From Phoronis ovalis (lineage: Eukaryota > Phoronida > Phoronidae): a stretch of 10,850 nucleotides of DNA. Under the pieces are notes generated by a model that saw only the letters and a list, made by a program, of their open reading frames with translations, made no database searches and had not been told where the DNA came from. Within the stretch, counting starts at the first letter, position 1, and each line of letters begins with the position of its first letter. Shown here piece after piece: positions 1 through 8,508 of the stretch. The position numbers were made by a program, and so were the translations under genes. The stretch lies in the NCBI GenBank assembly GCA_028565635.1, contig JAOXYB010040518.1, positions 1 to 10,850 on the forward strand. The letters are read 5' to 3'.

Positions 1-119
1 TGTGTGTATTTTCTAAGGTCATATTATACGCTTCGTATATTATTTGGCAGCCCATTGGTTATTTTTTAACAAACACATTACATAACATAAGTATTACCAA
101 TATATAATATATAATAGTA

Positions 120-408
120 GTAAGAGTACTAGAGGTCTGTCCTGGGCCATATTTGACCCATACACCGATTTCAGTAGCATTAAGCGACTCAGAGTATGCT
201 CTGCCTAGATAAGACGCTCCCGGGAGGATGCTATTCTATCGCAGGTTAATGCATAAACAATGATGCATATTTTTACACCTGGGTGGAAAGAAGCAAATGG
301 AGATAGAGAATCTTAATTAGGAACACAATCACTAATGACCAATGCGAGATTCGAATCTGCAACCATTCGATTTGCAGTCCGGCATCTAACACCTGAGACA
401 CCGAAACT
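120..408 (-). mobile_element. tRNA-derived SINE remnant
   Basis: Read on the minus strand, this stretch starts with a degraded tRNA-like head (about 408-338) and continues into a non-coding body of roughly 210 bases. The body has a distinctive non-random composition, including a CCTCCCGGGAGCGTCTTA block around 235-216 and the GGTGTATGGGTC stretch near 167-156. It contrasts with the AT-rich surroundings by being richer in G and C. A pol III type head followed by a unique body is the normal plan of a SINE. The left boundary is approximate: I found no clear target-site duplication or terminal tail. The family cannot be named from memory, and a repeat-library search would be needed to place it. 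It lies in probable intron or flanking DNA upstream of the histidine-rich exon. Confidence 0.5.
338..408 (-). repeat. Degenerate tRNA-like (Cys-anticodon-like) SINE head
   Basis: On the minus strand there is an A-box-like TGTCTCAGGTGTTAGATG. It is followed by GGACTGCAAATC, which resembles the anticodon loop of a tRNA-Cys with GCA anticodon. A B-box-like AGATTCGAATCTC comes next. The order and spacing are those of a tRNA. However, the anticodon stem (CCGGA against TCGAA) and the T stem (GCAGA against CTCGC) contain mismatches, so this is not a functional tRNA gene. It most likely provided the internal promoter of the SINE. Confidence 0.55.
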
Positions 409-1239
409 AATATAATACCTGTTTTTAACTCTGTTCATATATCTATGGTTCCTCATGGAAAAGTTGATAATCGATCGGCTGACGTCTTAAATTAAAGTTG
501 TCTTCATCAGCTTGTAACTTGGTTCTTATGCCATCCAAATTACCAGCCTTTAAAAGGGGTCATATCAAACACTTTGATCATCAGAACATTATAATATATT
601 TATATAATGTCAAAAAAAATCAGGCTTAGAACAAAGTCTAGTACAAAGCAGATCTATAAAGAAATAAATATAATATGTTATTTCATAATGAGTGAAAACG
701 AATACTTAATATGTTTTACGTAATTAAAATCACAGTGTCTAATAAGTAACAATTAGATTTTAAGGGAAATCCATTCTTTATAGATAAAATATTTTTTAAT
801 TTTCCCTTTTACTATATAGATTCAAACTATACCGCAACGTTTTATGAATTTGTTACAACAATTGAGTTACACAAAGGACATTTGTGTTAATCTGTGTATA
901 TGTAATTACCTGTAGTTTATTAGAGATTTTAATTTGTATTTTGATCAGGTGTTATATTCAGTTAAAAGTATTAAATGTCAGTTGCTGATGGTACGTTCAG
1001 CCTTGAGCGAAAGTCACCTCATTTCATTAATTCACAGATCTTTAAAAATGTTCACAATCAACTTTTTAATGTTTCTTAATTATATTCTTTCGTTCGCGTA
1101 GTCATTAAAAGTACAATTATTAGTTCAAAGTATAACTTCAAAAATTAAGATTGAACGTATTTTAAGAACAAAAACAAGTTAGAGTATATCCTCGCAAACA
1201 AGTGTTCTAATTATAATTAACCATTTGTTCTTTTTTTAG
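409..1239. other. AT-rich intron or flank, no gene seen
   Basis: No coding exon can be supported on either strand. The stretch ends in a T-rich tract and AG at 1238-1239, which forms the acceptor of the following exon. It is therefore most simply read as the 3' part of an intron of the histidine-rich gene. The upstream donor was not identified and may lie outside the window. Confidence 0.5.
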
Positions 1240-1519
1240 TGAGCTCCAGCTTAGCGAAGACAATTTACGACATGCTACCAATTCGTTACACATGCCTCAT
1301 CATCATCATCATCCTGGTTTTGGGCACCATACTCACGGAATGCCAGATCTTAGAGAGCTGGAACTTACAACAAAAATGATGCACGATACTCGAGGACTGT
1401 CGTTGCCTTCTATTGTGAAAAATGAACCCATTCCAGGTCACTATGGGTATCCTGGAATGATGGATCCCCATCACCACCACCATCATCATCACTTTACGTC
1501 ATCGGTGCCATCAGTTTGA
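1240..1519 (+). CDS. Last coding exon of a histidine-rich, probable nuclear regulatory protein (partial)
   Basis: The exon begins after a polypyrimidine tract and AG (1231-1239) and is open from 1240 to a TGA at 1517-1519. The frame has one leftover T, then GAG CTC CAG (E L Q). It encodes about 92 C-terminal residues. These start ELQLSEDNLRHAT, then a five-His run (1298-1312), a His/Gly/Met-rich part, the segment LPSIVKNEPIPG, and an eight-His run (1468-1491). The end is FTSSVPSV. IVKNEP flanked by prolines fits the SUMO consensus (hydrophobic-K-x-E) in its synergy-control form, typical of transcription factors. Poly-His runs are known to favour nuclear speckle targeting. Both points suggest a transcription factor, but no DNA-binding domain is in view, so the family is not assigned. 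The ATG at 1292 is internal: the frame is open upstream to the acceptor, so it need not be a start. The antisense frame over the His codons is a shadow. Confidence 0.65.
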
Positions 1520-1527
1520 CGCCATTA

Positions 1528-1551
1528 TGACGTCACAAACATGTGACGTCA
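1528..1551. promoter_or_regulatory. Two perfect CRE octamers (TGACGTCA)
   Basis: TGACGTCA, the palindromic binding site of CREB/ATF bZIP factors, occurs at 1528-1535 and again at 1544-1551. The start-to-start spacing is 16 bases. A further TTACGTCAT half-type site lies at about 1493-1501 in the coding end. They sit just after the stop codon, in the 3' UTR or gene end. This could mark an enhancer or a downstream promoter, but no initiation site is visible nearby, so function is inferred from sequence alone. Confidence 0.45.
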
Positions 1552-1600
1552 AGACCCTTGTTAATACGGATAGATGAAAAACTATTGTCATTATACATTA

Positions 1601-1734
1601 AAAATCACTAAAACTTGGATATTTTAAAAATAGACATATATCTTCAACGTTTCAGCCTTTCGGCCTTCATCCACAAGATAATCATTGGATGAAAATATAT
1701 CTAATTTTTAAAATATCCAATTTTTAGTGATTTT
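1601..1734. mobile_element. MITE-like inverted-repeat element
   Basis: The arms 1601-1631 and 1704-1734 are reverse complements over 31 bases with a single mismatch (C at 1614). Weaker pairing extends inward. The loop holds the hammerhead-like core described separately. At 134 bp with arms at its ends it has the shape of a non-autonomous foldback element. I could not define a convincing target-site duplication. It could alternatively be a fragment of a Penelope-like element or retrozyme. Confidence 0.55.
1645..1672 (-). other. Degenerate hammerhead-ribozyme-like core
   Basis: On the minus strand the order is GGATGA, AGGCC-GAAA-GGCT, GAAACGTTG. This resembles the hammerhead layout CUGANGA, stem II with a GNRA-type loop, then GAAA. 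Stem II pairs GGCC with GGCT (one G-U pair). The first core box is altered: TGGATGA stands where CTGATGA is expected, and there is one extra A before stem II. Self-cleavage is therefore unlikely. Very similar motifs are known from Penelope-like elements and retrozymes of animals. The assignment is by resemblance only. Confidence 0.35.
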
Positions 1735-2112
1735 AAAGACGAAAGATTTCTAATTAAAAGACTGATAAAAAAGGAATTATGAGGACAATCATCATGTACG
1801 CATGTGGACGTTATTTTTATTTGTTGCTATACTCAATATACTACAGTTACTTAGAATTTAATTTCATCCTATTATACATTGATAACTTATTACATAAACT
1901 ACGAAAATACCCCATTCCAGACCAATGTAGAGGAGTGAAGAGAACTGTGCAAACAACGGTTCCATGTTAAAAAGCTTTGATTTTCGGAAAGTGCTAGACA
2001 GATCTGTGAGGTGATCTCGTACCTAACAAGAAATAGCATGCTATGCTTCAAACCAACGAGATAATTTTTGAAACTCTTGGCACTTAACACTTTCCTTTTT
2101 GTAAGTGTTTAA

Positions 2113-2118
2113 AATAAA
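2113..2118 (+). terminator. Candidate polyadenylation signal AATAAA
   Basis: This canonical AATAAA lies about 590 bases after the stop codon of the histidine-rich gene and is followed by GT- and T-containing sequence. It is the best plus-strand candidate for the message end, though many A/T hexamers occur by chance in such AT-rich DNA. Confidence 0.35.
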
Positions 2119-2135
2119 ATCAGTAACCAGTGATC

Positions 2136-4937
2136 CCGTCATTACAAGCACTTTCTATCCGATGATTGTGAATTATGCAACATACTATTTCCCTCTTGTT
2201 TCTTGCCACTGCATTACAATAGACATGATACCGGTTGTCAAACGAGGCTAATGCGTTTCATTGGAAATGTAAAAGCTTATTTTATTTAATAACGCAGTCT
2301 GTGATTTTTCTTTTCCAATTTTATTGCTTACCATGAATTGGGATTGCACAATTGGGACATAATAATGTGGCCCAGTAATGTCTAATTGTTTTGTTGTATG
2401 CTAGCGCTAGTCAGAGAATAAACTAGTCTGTTATGTAAGTTTCTAATTGTCATTTTTTTCTTTATACATTGCATGAGCTTACGTGTAAACTATACATGTA
2501 CACGCGCCTCACGAAAAAGTTTGTTATGAATAAAAAAGTTTATTTCCTCCTATAACGAGATATTTTGGTCATAAATCATGATCACACAAAGCCTGTTTGA
2601 GGTTAAAGGTGATGATTTTGATAGATGCATGATGTTTCTGGCATCACTGGAGACCTTGTGAAAACTTTTAGTGCGGTACGTGTGTGCGTTATAATTGCGT
2701 TTAAAAAAGGTAGATATATCAAACGTTGTCTTAAAAAATATTAAATACATTTTTCTGTTATATAGCAGTTAATCAGCAAATATTATTCATCAGAAATAAA
2801 GTTTAAAAAATAATATAATGAAAAGTAATTATTTTTTTATTATATTAAAAATTAATAAGTACCTGTCATTTCTATTCATATTTAACCACAAATGTCTATA
2901 TTAAAATGGTGACAATCGTTTTATTTCTTCGGGGTAGAATTTCAAATGTCAATGAGGTCCCATAGAGCACATCTTTTTTAACAAAAATCTCAGCACGCTT
3001 GTCAGTTCCGACTAATCTTATCATTTTATAAAACTTTTGTCGGAAAGATCAGCCGTAAAACTGTGAACAAGTGCATCGGTTGCATTGGTTTACCTCAAGA
3101 TACTTGATACCGTTGATGGAGAGAATTTAAAATTTAAATTTTTACTAATTTAAAAAGAGAAATGGGTGTCAAAACTAGCATTATAACTAGTATAATGCTA
3201 AGATTAAATTTCATAGAATGTATGCAAGTTTTTAAATATGTAAGATTTGTAACTGAAGGCTGTATGTCGGTGAATTATATGATATAGGCGGACTTGTTGT
3301 TTAATATGCCTCAGTTTTTAAAATGTGTACTTAATTAACATCAACTAGTACACATGACATTGTAAAAAACTAAAATATATTTAAAGTATTATTTTCTTTA
3401 ATGTGTCAGTATCATTTTTTGTTTTAATGGGATCGAACACGCTGCCTTTCATGTGTGAATTATGTCACTATTAAAATTTACAGTTCGACCCACTGATGGA
3501 TGCGTATTTTATGCGAGTTTTCTGAAATCTAAAATGCTGTCCGCAAGAGTGCTTTCCTTACTCGCAATATTTTAATGGATGCTTATCACTTCGTTAAAGC
3601 ATAATTTTACGTTGGAGTAGGTATTCAGTTTTATTTCAATAACGATACAAAGAATAGAAGCAATAGCTATTTGCTTATTTAATAGTATATGTCAACAAAT
3701 TTTTCAATCATAAAAAATGAATAGGTTTTTGTGTTCAATTTAGTATAGCCTGGGGATGGACCTTTACAGATAAGCCCACTGAAGACGATTACAATTTGCT
3801 TTTAATAGCACATTTCAGTATTTTTTGTGAATCTTGTAATGTCATTTAGCAGAATGTCGTCTGATTCCTTTTTGTAAATCTTAAAAAGCTTTTGAAATCC
3901 CATACAGCCACAAATCACGACAGAAGATAAATTCACTGTAAAAATGGAACAAGAGCTAATAAAATAGTATAGAATTAATACTATATACTATGATAACTGT
4001 TCAAAACTTTTCTACAATTTACTAGGTACTTGGCACCTGTAGTCATTTTTGACCAAATATTTGCATATAGAATTAAGTAGAAATAAAAGGAACAGTTACA
4101 TATATTGCAAAATTCTAAAATATATTCGTTTTCAGTAATTATGTCAAAAACCACAAGTTATAAAAATATCTCACTACAGAGAATTGTATTCAATGTCGAT
4201 TTAATATGAACGTACTAGTAGGTGTGGGGAGTTGTGGCTTTTCTATTGTGATCAAAACCGTGACTCACTTTAACTGTAGCGGCATTGTTCTTGTATGTGC
4301 AAAAATATGCGCTTGATGAGACACGTTGTGGTGAGTATGTAGGGCAGAAAAGTTAAATTAAAGTTGCAACTCGAGCCCACACGTTTTTGTTCTATTAAAC
4401 GCCTGTACAGGCCGGTTGCGCTGATGTGTTGTGCATAAAATGTCAATAAGCACATTTTCCTCTAAGCGTTGGCAAGAAATGTATTGATTTTAATGAAATA
4501 ATTATATATTATGGTTTTGATTTCGAATTTTGAGCTCAGGTGTCATTAGGCAAATTAGTGCTTCTAGCATTGTTATTATTAAAATGAACAAGGTGAGAGG
4601 TAACGAGCTAATATATTGTATTTCGCACAAGGTGAATGTGCTGCTGAGCCATGACGAAAGTATGCGTGCGCTTGAAGTAAATAAGTTGATTGGTTAGAAC
4701 AGAGATTTTTTTTAGATAAGTAAATTAGAAAATATTGCTGAAATATAATTTTATTAGATTGCAAAAGAAAACTTAATTTTACGAGCATGTTTTCGTTTCC
4801 TCCACCACTATCCATAAAGGCCCCAGAAGCCGTCACCAGGTGTCTTCATTGTGGGTATTTCGTCGAACATCACTTATCTTTTGTTTATATTGACTTAATT
4901 AAACCTGTCTCTATGCAATAAACAGCAAGGATTTGGT
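2136..4937. other. AT-rich intergenic spacer, no gene supported
   Basis: Open frames are short (none above about 85 codons), lack recognisable domains and are not bounded by convincing splice sites. The only structural item is a short perfect hairpin at 3176-3200. I see no RNA gene. Confidence 0.5.
3176..3200. repeat. Short perfect inverted repeat
   Basis: TAGCATTATA (3176-3185) and TATAATGCTA (3191-3200) are perfect 10-base inverted arms around ACTAG. With such AT-rich arms this may be chance. Confidence 0.4.
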
Positions 4938-4969
4938 CAGTCTGAATAAATCCGGATTTATTCAGACTG
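4938..4969. repeat. Perfect 32-bp palindrome upstream of the TMEM160 gene
   Basis: CAGTCTGAATAAATCC is followed directly by its exact reverse complement, with no spacer. A further TCAGACT copy follows at 4978-4984. The palindrome lies about 115 bases before the start codon, so it is in the promoter or leader region of the downstream gene. It could be a foldback remnant or a protein-binding site. A 14-base piece (GGATTTATTCAGAC, 4954-4967) recurs at 9469-9482, which favours a repeat family. Confidence 0.7.
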
Positions 4970-5080
4970 TGATTTAGTCAGACTCTCAAAATTTATATCA
5001 GCTCAAAAACTTTGTTTGGCCATGCTCTTTTTTGTTACTACCAATTTATACAGGAAATTAATTTTGATTGGATGCTCGAC

Positions 5081-5092
5081 TATCATGGCGGC
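5081..5092 (+). promoter_or_regulatory. TISU-like start-codon element (also YY1-type)
   Basis: TATCATGGCGGC contains the full ATGGCGGC core of the TISU element (consensus SAASATGGCGGC). The four upstream bases match at two positions. TISU sits at the start codon of genes with very short leaders and is enriched among mitochondrial genes; the same core is a YY1 site. Here it supports 5085 as the initiator. It also gives A at -3 and G at +4, a strong start context. The in-frame ATG at 5022 has a weaker context (G at -3, C at +4). Confidence 0.5.
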
Positions 5093-8000
5093 CATGTGTA
5101 GGAATTTTTCGGCTGCTCTACAAGTTTTTGGAAATAGTAGCGTCATAAAAGCAAGTACGGACTGTATATACTCTTCATTGCTGTCAAGATCACATGTCAA
5201 GTTATTTCCAAGCTATTTATGTAGCGAGCGATATTATTATAATGCCACTTCGCAACCGCACCAATACAAGGGCCCCACAACTCGAACTCATAAAAGTTAT
5301 AGTTCATTCGCACAAATGAAAATAATCACAAACATATCTCTGTGTACTTTAAAGCTAGGAACAAAGGGACATGCCACGAGAATCCTTTCTGCACAACAAA
5401 GGAGCTCAAAAAAACTATTTTCTGCACATGTAGCTCGTAAACACACTAGTTTCAGTTCGAATCCGAGAGCGAGAGAGAAGACATTGGAATTGTCAAGTAC
5501 TACACAGAACCTGGAAGAGGAAAATGCGTCTTTAAATCAAAATGAAGACAAAGATCAAAGGGGACTTAGTGATAAAACACTGCAGATTCAGTCTTCATGT
5601 GCTGGTTGGGTAAATATGATATTTTAGTTTTGTAATAATTGTCCAATTCTGTTTCTCATGATGGAGCCCTGTCATTTGTCAAATGTCGAAGAAAGTAATC
5701 TTGACAAATGCAAGAATACCCAGGAAATAAAATGTAAGATTCAGTATGAAATAATGTTTTGGTATAAACTAGGGTATAGAGTTTTATATATCCTAAGTAT
5801 AAACAACACTGAGCACAAAGTAAATGTAATTCATTCATCACCATGACTACAGGCACCACTAATACTGATCACTCCTGTGATTAATTTGATCTATTAAAAT
5901 GACATTTTCCTTTGTTATATTATTACTCAATGCTGAAAATGTTACCAAGTAACATTTATAGGTAATGTACTGAGTACTTTCCATGATACACCAATTCATT
6001 TTATTTCTTTCAGAATGTCAGATTGTCAAATGAAAACAGTAAGTGTATATCCCTACGAACGCATAGCCCAAACTTCCATTCGCCGTGACGGTATGTACAT
6101 GTATGTGCCCTTCTTTCAGTCTTTACTTTTACCAAGGCGTATCTTTTTCGTGTTTACAGGGTGGCATGAAATAAATAGAACACCACACATATTTTTAACA
6201 ATATTTTTACTCGTCAAGTTTGACAAGAAATATTTTCTTTAATTGTAATTCTTTATTTTCCACTCGACTAGTTAAAAATACCTGTTTGAAGTTCCATACG
6301 AAACGTTTGATCAAGTGTTGCTCGAAAGCTGCAAAAAAAAAGTACAGCGAAAATCAAAAATGAACAAAAATTGTATTATTTGGGATATTTTTAGATCACT
6401 TACTAAATAATTTATTATTGCAATGCAACTTTTTTTACTTTTTAAAAACAAAGCTGTAGGACATAAGATTTATTTCAACACCAAACTTGCTCTCTTTTGC
6501 TAACCTGCATGTTCTTACACATGTTCAACCTAGCCAGATCTTATTTTGATCTCTCAGAGAAGTTTGGACCAAAATATGGTTGTACGTGTGTGTTGGCTAC
6601 CAGTCATAGATATAACATAAATAATTTGTATCTGTAAATAATTTATGTTATAATATTATAGCATAATAACGACTGGGAGACACACATCTGGTGATTTGTT
6701 TTTGTTGTATTGCTTATCATGAGAAACTAGTTCTGTGTAGAACAAATAGCAAATAGGAGGGGGGGGTAGGGGGTACCCCGAGATGCAATGCTCACACTTA
6801 AAAATCGGCAATGCTCACTGCTCACACTTAATAATAATAAAAATTAACAACCAAAAGGAAAACGGTTGCCAAAAAAAATCGACAAGCATAAAAAAAACAT
6901 CAACAAAAAACAATAGTTAAACAAATTAGAAAACAAACAAAACAAATGGTCGCCAAAAGACAATGCTCGCTGCTCGCACTTAACTGACCAAGACAATGCT
7001 TGCTGCTTAGACTTAACAGACCCCAATGCTTGCTGCTCGCGAAAACCCCCCTACAGCCCTTAAATAGTAGAAAGCTTGAAGTGTGTTTGTAAGTGAAAGA
7101 CTATTTTTGCATTTAATTATGTTCCTCCAATGACATACAACTGTAATAATATGCAATACCAACATCATGCTGTGGTAGTGTATATTACTTAACTTACGAC
7201 ATTTAAAAGTTACCTACACAGGAAAACTTCTTTTCTAAATCGGAAATTTTCTAAAGTTACAAGACTGCTAATTTATGAAAACACAATAACTCCTAAACAA
7301 TATGTATGATACAGAATCGTATTGAACATAACTGGGTAGTCTACAATATAAATTGAATTGCAAAACACATTAGACGTTTTAGATCATGCTACACAAACAA
7401 GTAATATAGATTTAAAATTGACTACAGTTTTTTTCTTTCAGCTTATTTGTCCTGGTGCAGGAATACGTACTTATGTACTGTTGTCGCTATTGGAACGCTT
7501 GTACAATTACATCATGTGGAAACACTGCTGTACTTCAAACAAGCCGCAGAAGGTACATACGAGTTTATAAACTTCATGCATCTCTTTATCTGAGAAAAAT
7601 GCAGTTTGTTTTATATAACATTTTCATGAGTCAGTCCGTGTTTTCAGAAAGTTTTATATGATTGTAATCTAAGTTTTAAAGTGTCCAGTAGCCTGTAAAA
7701 TGTTTTTTGATAATTTGTTACTGGCAACTTTACCAGTGCCCATGTAACAGGAATCTGATTCTTTCTATTATATTAAACTATTAGACGTTTCCTCTGATTT
7801 AGATGAAATCATAGCTATCATTAAATCTCTTATATTCAGTCAGTTTCAGAAAAAAGGTCAAAACAATTAAGATTACAATAAAACCATTTGATGTTATAAT
7901 GGCACCTGCAGCCTCGTTATTGCTGGTGACTTCATTCAGTCAATGTCCTTTCATCATCTTGTGCTTTCATTTAGTCGATGTCATTACATCACCTGGTTGT

Positions 8001-8508
8001 CAGCAGTGGTGACCTCATTCAGTCAATGTCATGGCACCTGGAGACTCGTCAGTACTGGTGATCTCATTTAATCAATGTCATTATGCCACCTGGAGCTGCA
8101 ACAGTACTGGTGACTTGTTCAGTCAATGTCATTATGGCACCTGAATTCTCATCATTACTGGTGATCTCACTCGGTCAATGACATATACATCACATGGGGC
8201 CTCTTCAGTACGGGTGACCTCATTCAAACTTCTATCAAGGTCTAAAGTATAAACATTGTATTTCAGTACTACTACTGATTGGTGCAATAAACCTAACATG
8301 GGGAACTGGACTTTACACATACTATTTGTTGGCTGCAAGGCATCTTATGCAGATGGGACTTTTTACAGCATTATCACATAGCACATATGCTGTACTTCAT
8401 TTAGTATGCTGGCTGGTGGCAATATCTTTGTATTTGGGATATGTGGAAACAGAAGGATTGATTGATGAAGAACTGCTCGATTTTGGAAATGACACACAAG
8501 ATGTTTGA
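5085..8508 (+). CDS. TMEM160: TMEM160, mitochondrial inner-membrane three-pass protein (four exons)
   Basis: Exons are 5085-5609, 6014-6038, 7442-7552 and 8267-8508, all with GT..AG introns. Joined, they give 903 nt: 300 residues plus TGA. Residues 1-175 are low in conservation. The first part is rich in S, R and K with few acidic residues, like a mitochondrial presequence; an E/D/N/Q-rich linker follows (about 148-168). The conserved core starts at W175. WNVRLSNENTYLSWCRN aligns without gaps to WLLRKAHETAFLSWFRN of human TMEM160. QAAEVLLLIGAINLTWG aligns to EAAYGFFLLGGLCVVWG, and SLYLGYVETE to GLYMGQLELD near the C terminus. Membrane segments are about 192-206, 221-243 and 260-280, followed by an acidic tail (E281-V300). 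The human protein is 188 residues, so the N-terminal part here is about 110 residues longer. The family is placed in the mitochondrial inner membrane; its biochemical role is not established. The start at 5085 was chosen for its context; 5022 is a possible alternative. The human comparison is from memory. Confidence 0.85.
5610..6013 (+). other. TMEM160 intron 1
   Basis: It begins GTAAAT after TGG and ends in TTCTTTCAG. No repeat or gene is seen in it. Short frames on both strands (about 5656-5859) have no protein-like features. Confidence 0.75.
6014..6038 (+). other. TMEM160: 25-nt microexon of TMEM160 (exon 2)
   Basis: The acceptor is TTTCTTTCAG ending at 6013 and the donor is GTAAGT at 6039-6044, both strong. 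The exon encodes NVRLSNEN plus the first base of a Thr codon completed by exon 3 (A|CT). It exactly fills the gap between W175 and YLSWCRN to match the length of the human protein. Because 25 is not a multiple of three, skipping it shifts the frame and reaches a TGA at 8276-8278 in exon 4. Confidence 0.8.
6600..6676. repeat. Imperfect inverted repeat, MITE-like
   Basis: TATAACATAAATAATTT (6611-6627) pairs with 6636-6652 with one mismatch. Outer arms CCAGTC (6600-6605) and GACTGG (6671-6676) also match. The nested arms give a foldback of about 77 bp in intron 2. No clear target-site duplication was found. Confidence 0.5.
6756..6775 (+). other. G-rich tract
   Basis: A run of eight G (6759-6766) is followed after TA by GGGGG, then TACCCC. 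It has too few separate runs for a classical four-run three-tier quadruplex but could form a two-tier one. It directly precedes the CAATGCT repeats and may be part of that repeat unit. Confidence 0.35.
6786..7050 (+). repeat. Dispersed-tandem CAATGCTYGCTGCT repeats
   Basis: Five related copies start at 6786, 6809, 6961, 6994 and 7024. The pattern is CAATGCTYGCTGCTYGCACTTAAC followed by a GACC-like end. The last three are nearly tandem, with 33- and 30-base spacing. The first two are separated from them by an A-rich interruption (about 6830-6955). The copies share the ACTTAA block except the last, which runs into GAAAACCCCCC. The origin is unknown; it looks like a satellite-like or transposon-internal array. 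The minus-strand frame across it is a repeat artefact. Confidence 0.65.
7553..8266 (+). other. TMEM160 intron 3
   Basis: It begins GTACAT, a weaker donor, and ends in TTGTATTTCAG. Its second half is a degenerate minisatellite. Choosing the GT at 7553 leaves one G that joins TA of exon 4 to make V221, keeping the length identical to the human protein. Confidence 0.75.
7899..8230 (+). repeat. Degenerate minisatellite, period about 51 bp
   Basis: The unit reads roughly ATGGCACCTGGAG, then TCAGTACTGGTGA, then CTCATTCAGTCAATGTCATT. Copies start at 7899, about 7986, 8031, 8083, 8134 and 8185; the last three intervals are 52, 51 and 51 bases. An extra half-unit lies near 7960-7985, and the first copies are more diverged. 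There are about six to seven copies in all. The short open frame on the minus strand here is a by-product of the repeat. Confidence 0.8.

Larger units (their letters stand above)
1520..2135 (+). other. Probable 3' UTR of the histidine-rich gene
   Basis: This follows the TGA and runs to just past the first good AATAAA on the plus strand. It contains the paired CRE sites and an inverted-repeat element. An earlier ATTAAA at 1597-1602 could end a shorter message. Small open frames inside it (for example 1779-1970) show no recognisable protein features. Confidence 0.35.
6039..7441 (+). other. TMEM160 intron 2
   Basis: It begins GTAAGT and ends in a long pyrimidine tract with AG at 7440-7441. It carries an inverted repeat (6600-6676), a G-rich tract (6756-6775) and the CAATGCT repeat cluster (6786-7050), including an A-rich section around 6838-6950. 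No nested gene is supported. Confidence 0.75.

Noticed and set aside
338-408. Functional tRNA-Cys gene
   Set aside because: Anticodon and T stems have several mismatches and no intact acceptor stem was found.
1286-1492. Minus-strand frame with Met-rich ends
   Set aside because: It is the antisense of CAT/CAC histidine codons in the real plus-strand exon.
4579-4836. An 85-codon minus-strand frame starting MTASGAFMDSGGG, divergent from TMEM160
   Set aside because: No domain, no clear splice sites, and the later residues look like translated AT-rich spacer.
5452-5470. B-box-like TTCGAATCC inside TMEM160 exon 1
   Set aside because: No A box or tRNA fold around it; it is coding sequence.
6015-6242. 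75-codon plus-strand frame starting at the ATG in the microexon
   Set aside because: The frame reads through a strong GTAAGT donor into intron; the microexon is used in another frame.
6844-7026. 60-codon minus-strand frame
   Set aside because: It is translated A-rich and CAATGCT repeat sequence.
7358-7661. Two other plus-strand frames over TMEM160 exon 3
   Set aside because: Only the third frame (TYLSWCRN...) matches TMEM160 and joins both neighbours in phase.
7899-8230. CRISPR array
   Set aside because: Repeats are contiguous and degenerate with no unique spacers, in a eukaryotic intron.
8132-8338. 68-codon minus-strand frame
   Set aside because: It lies on the minisatellite and antisense to exon 4; no protein features.
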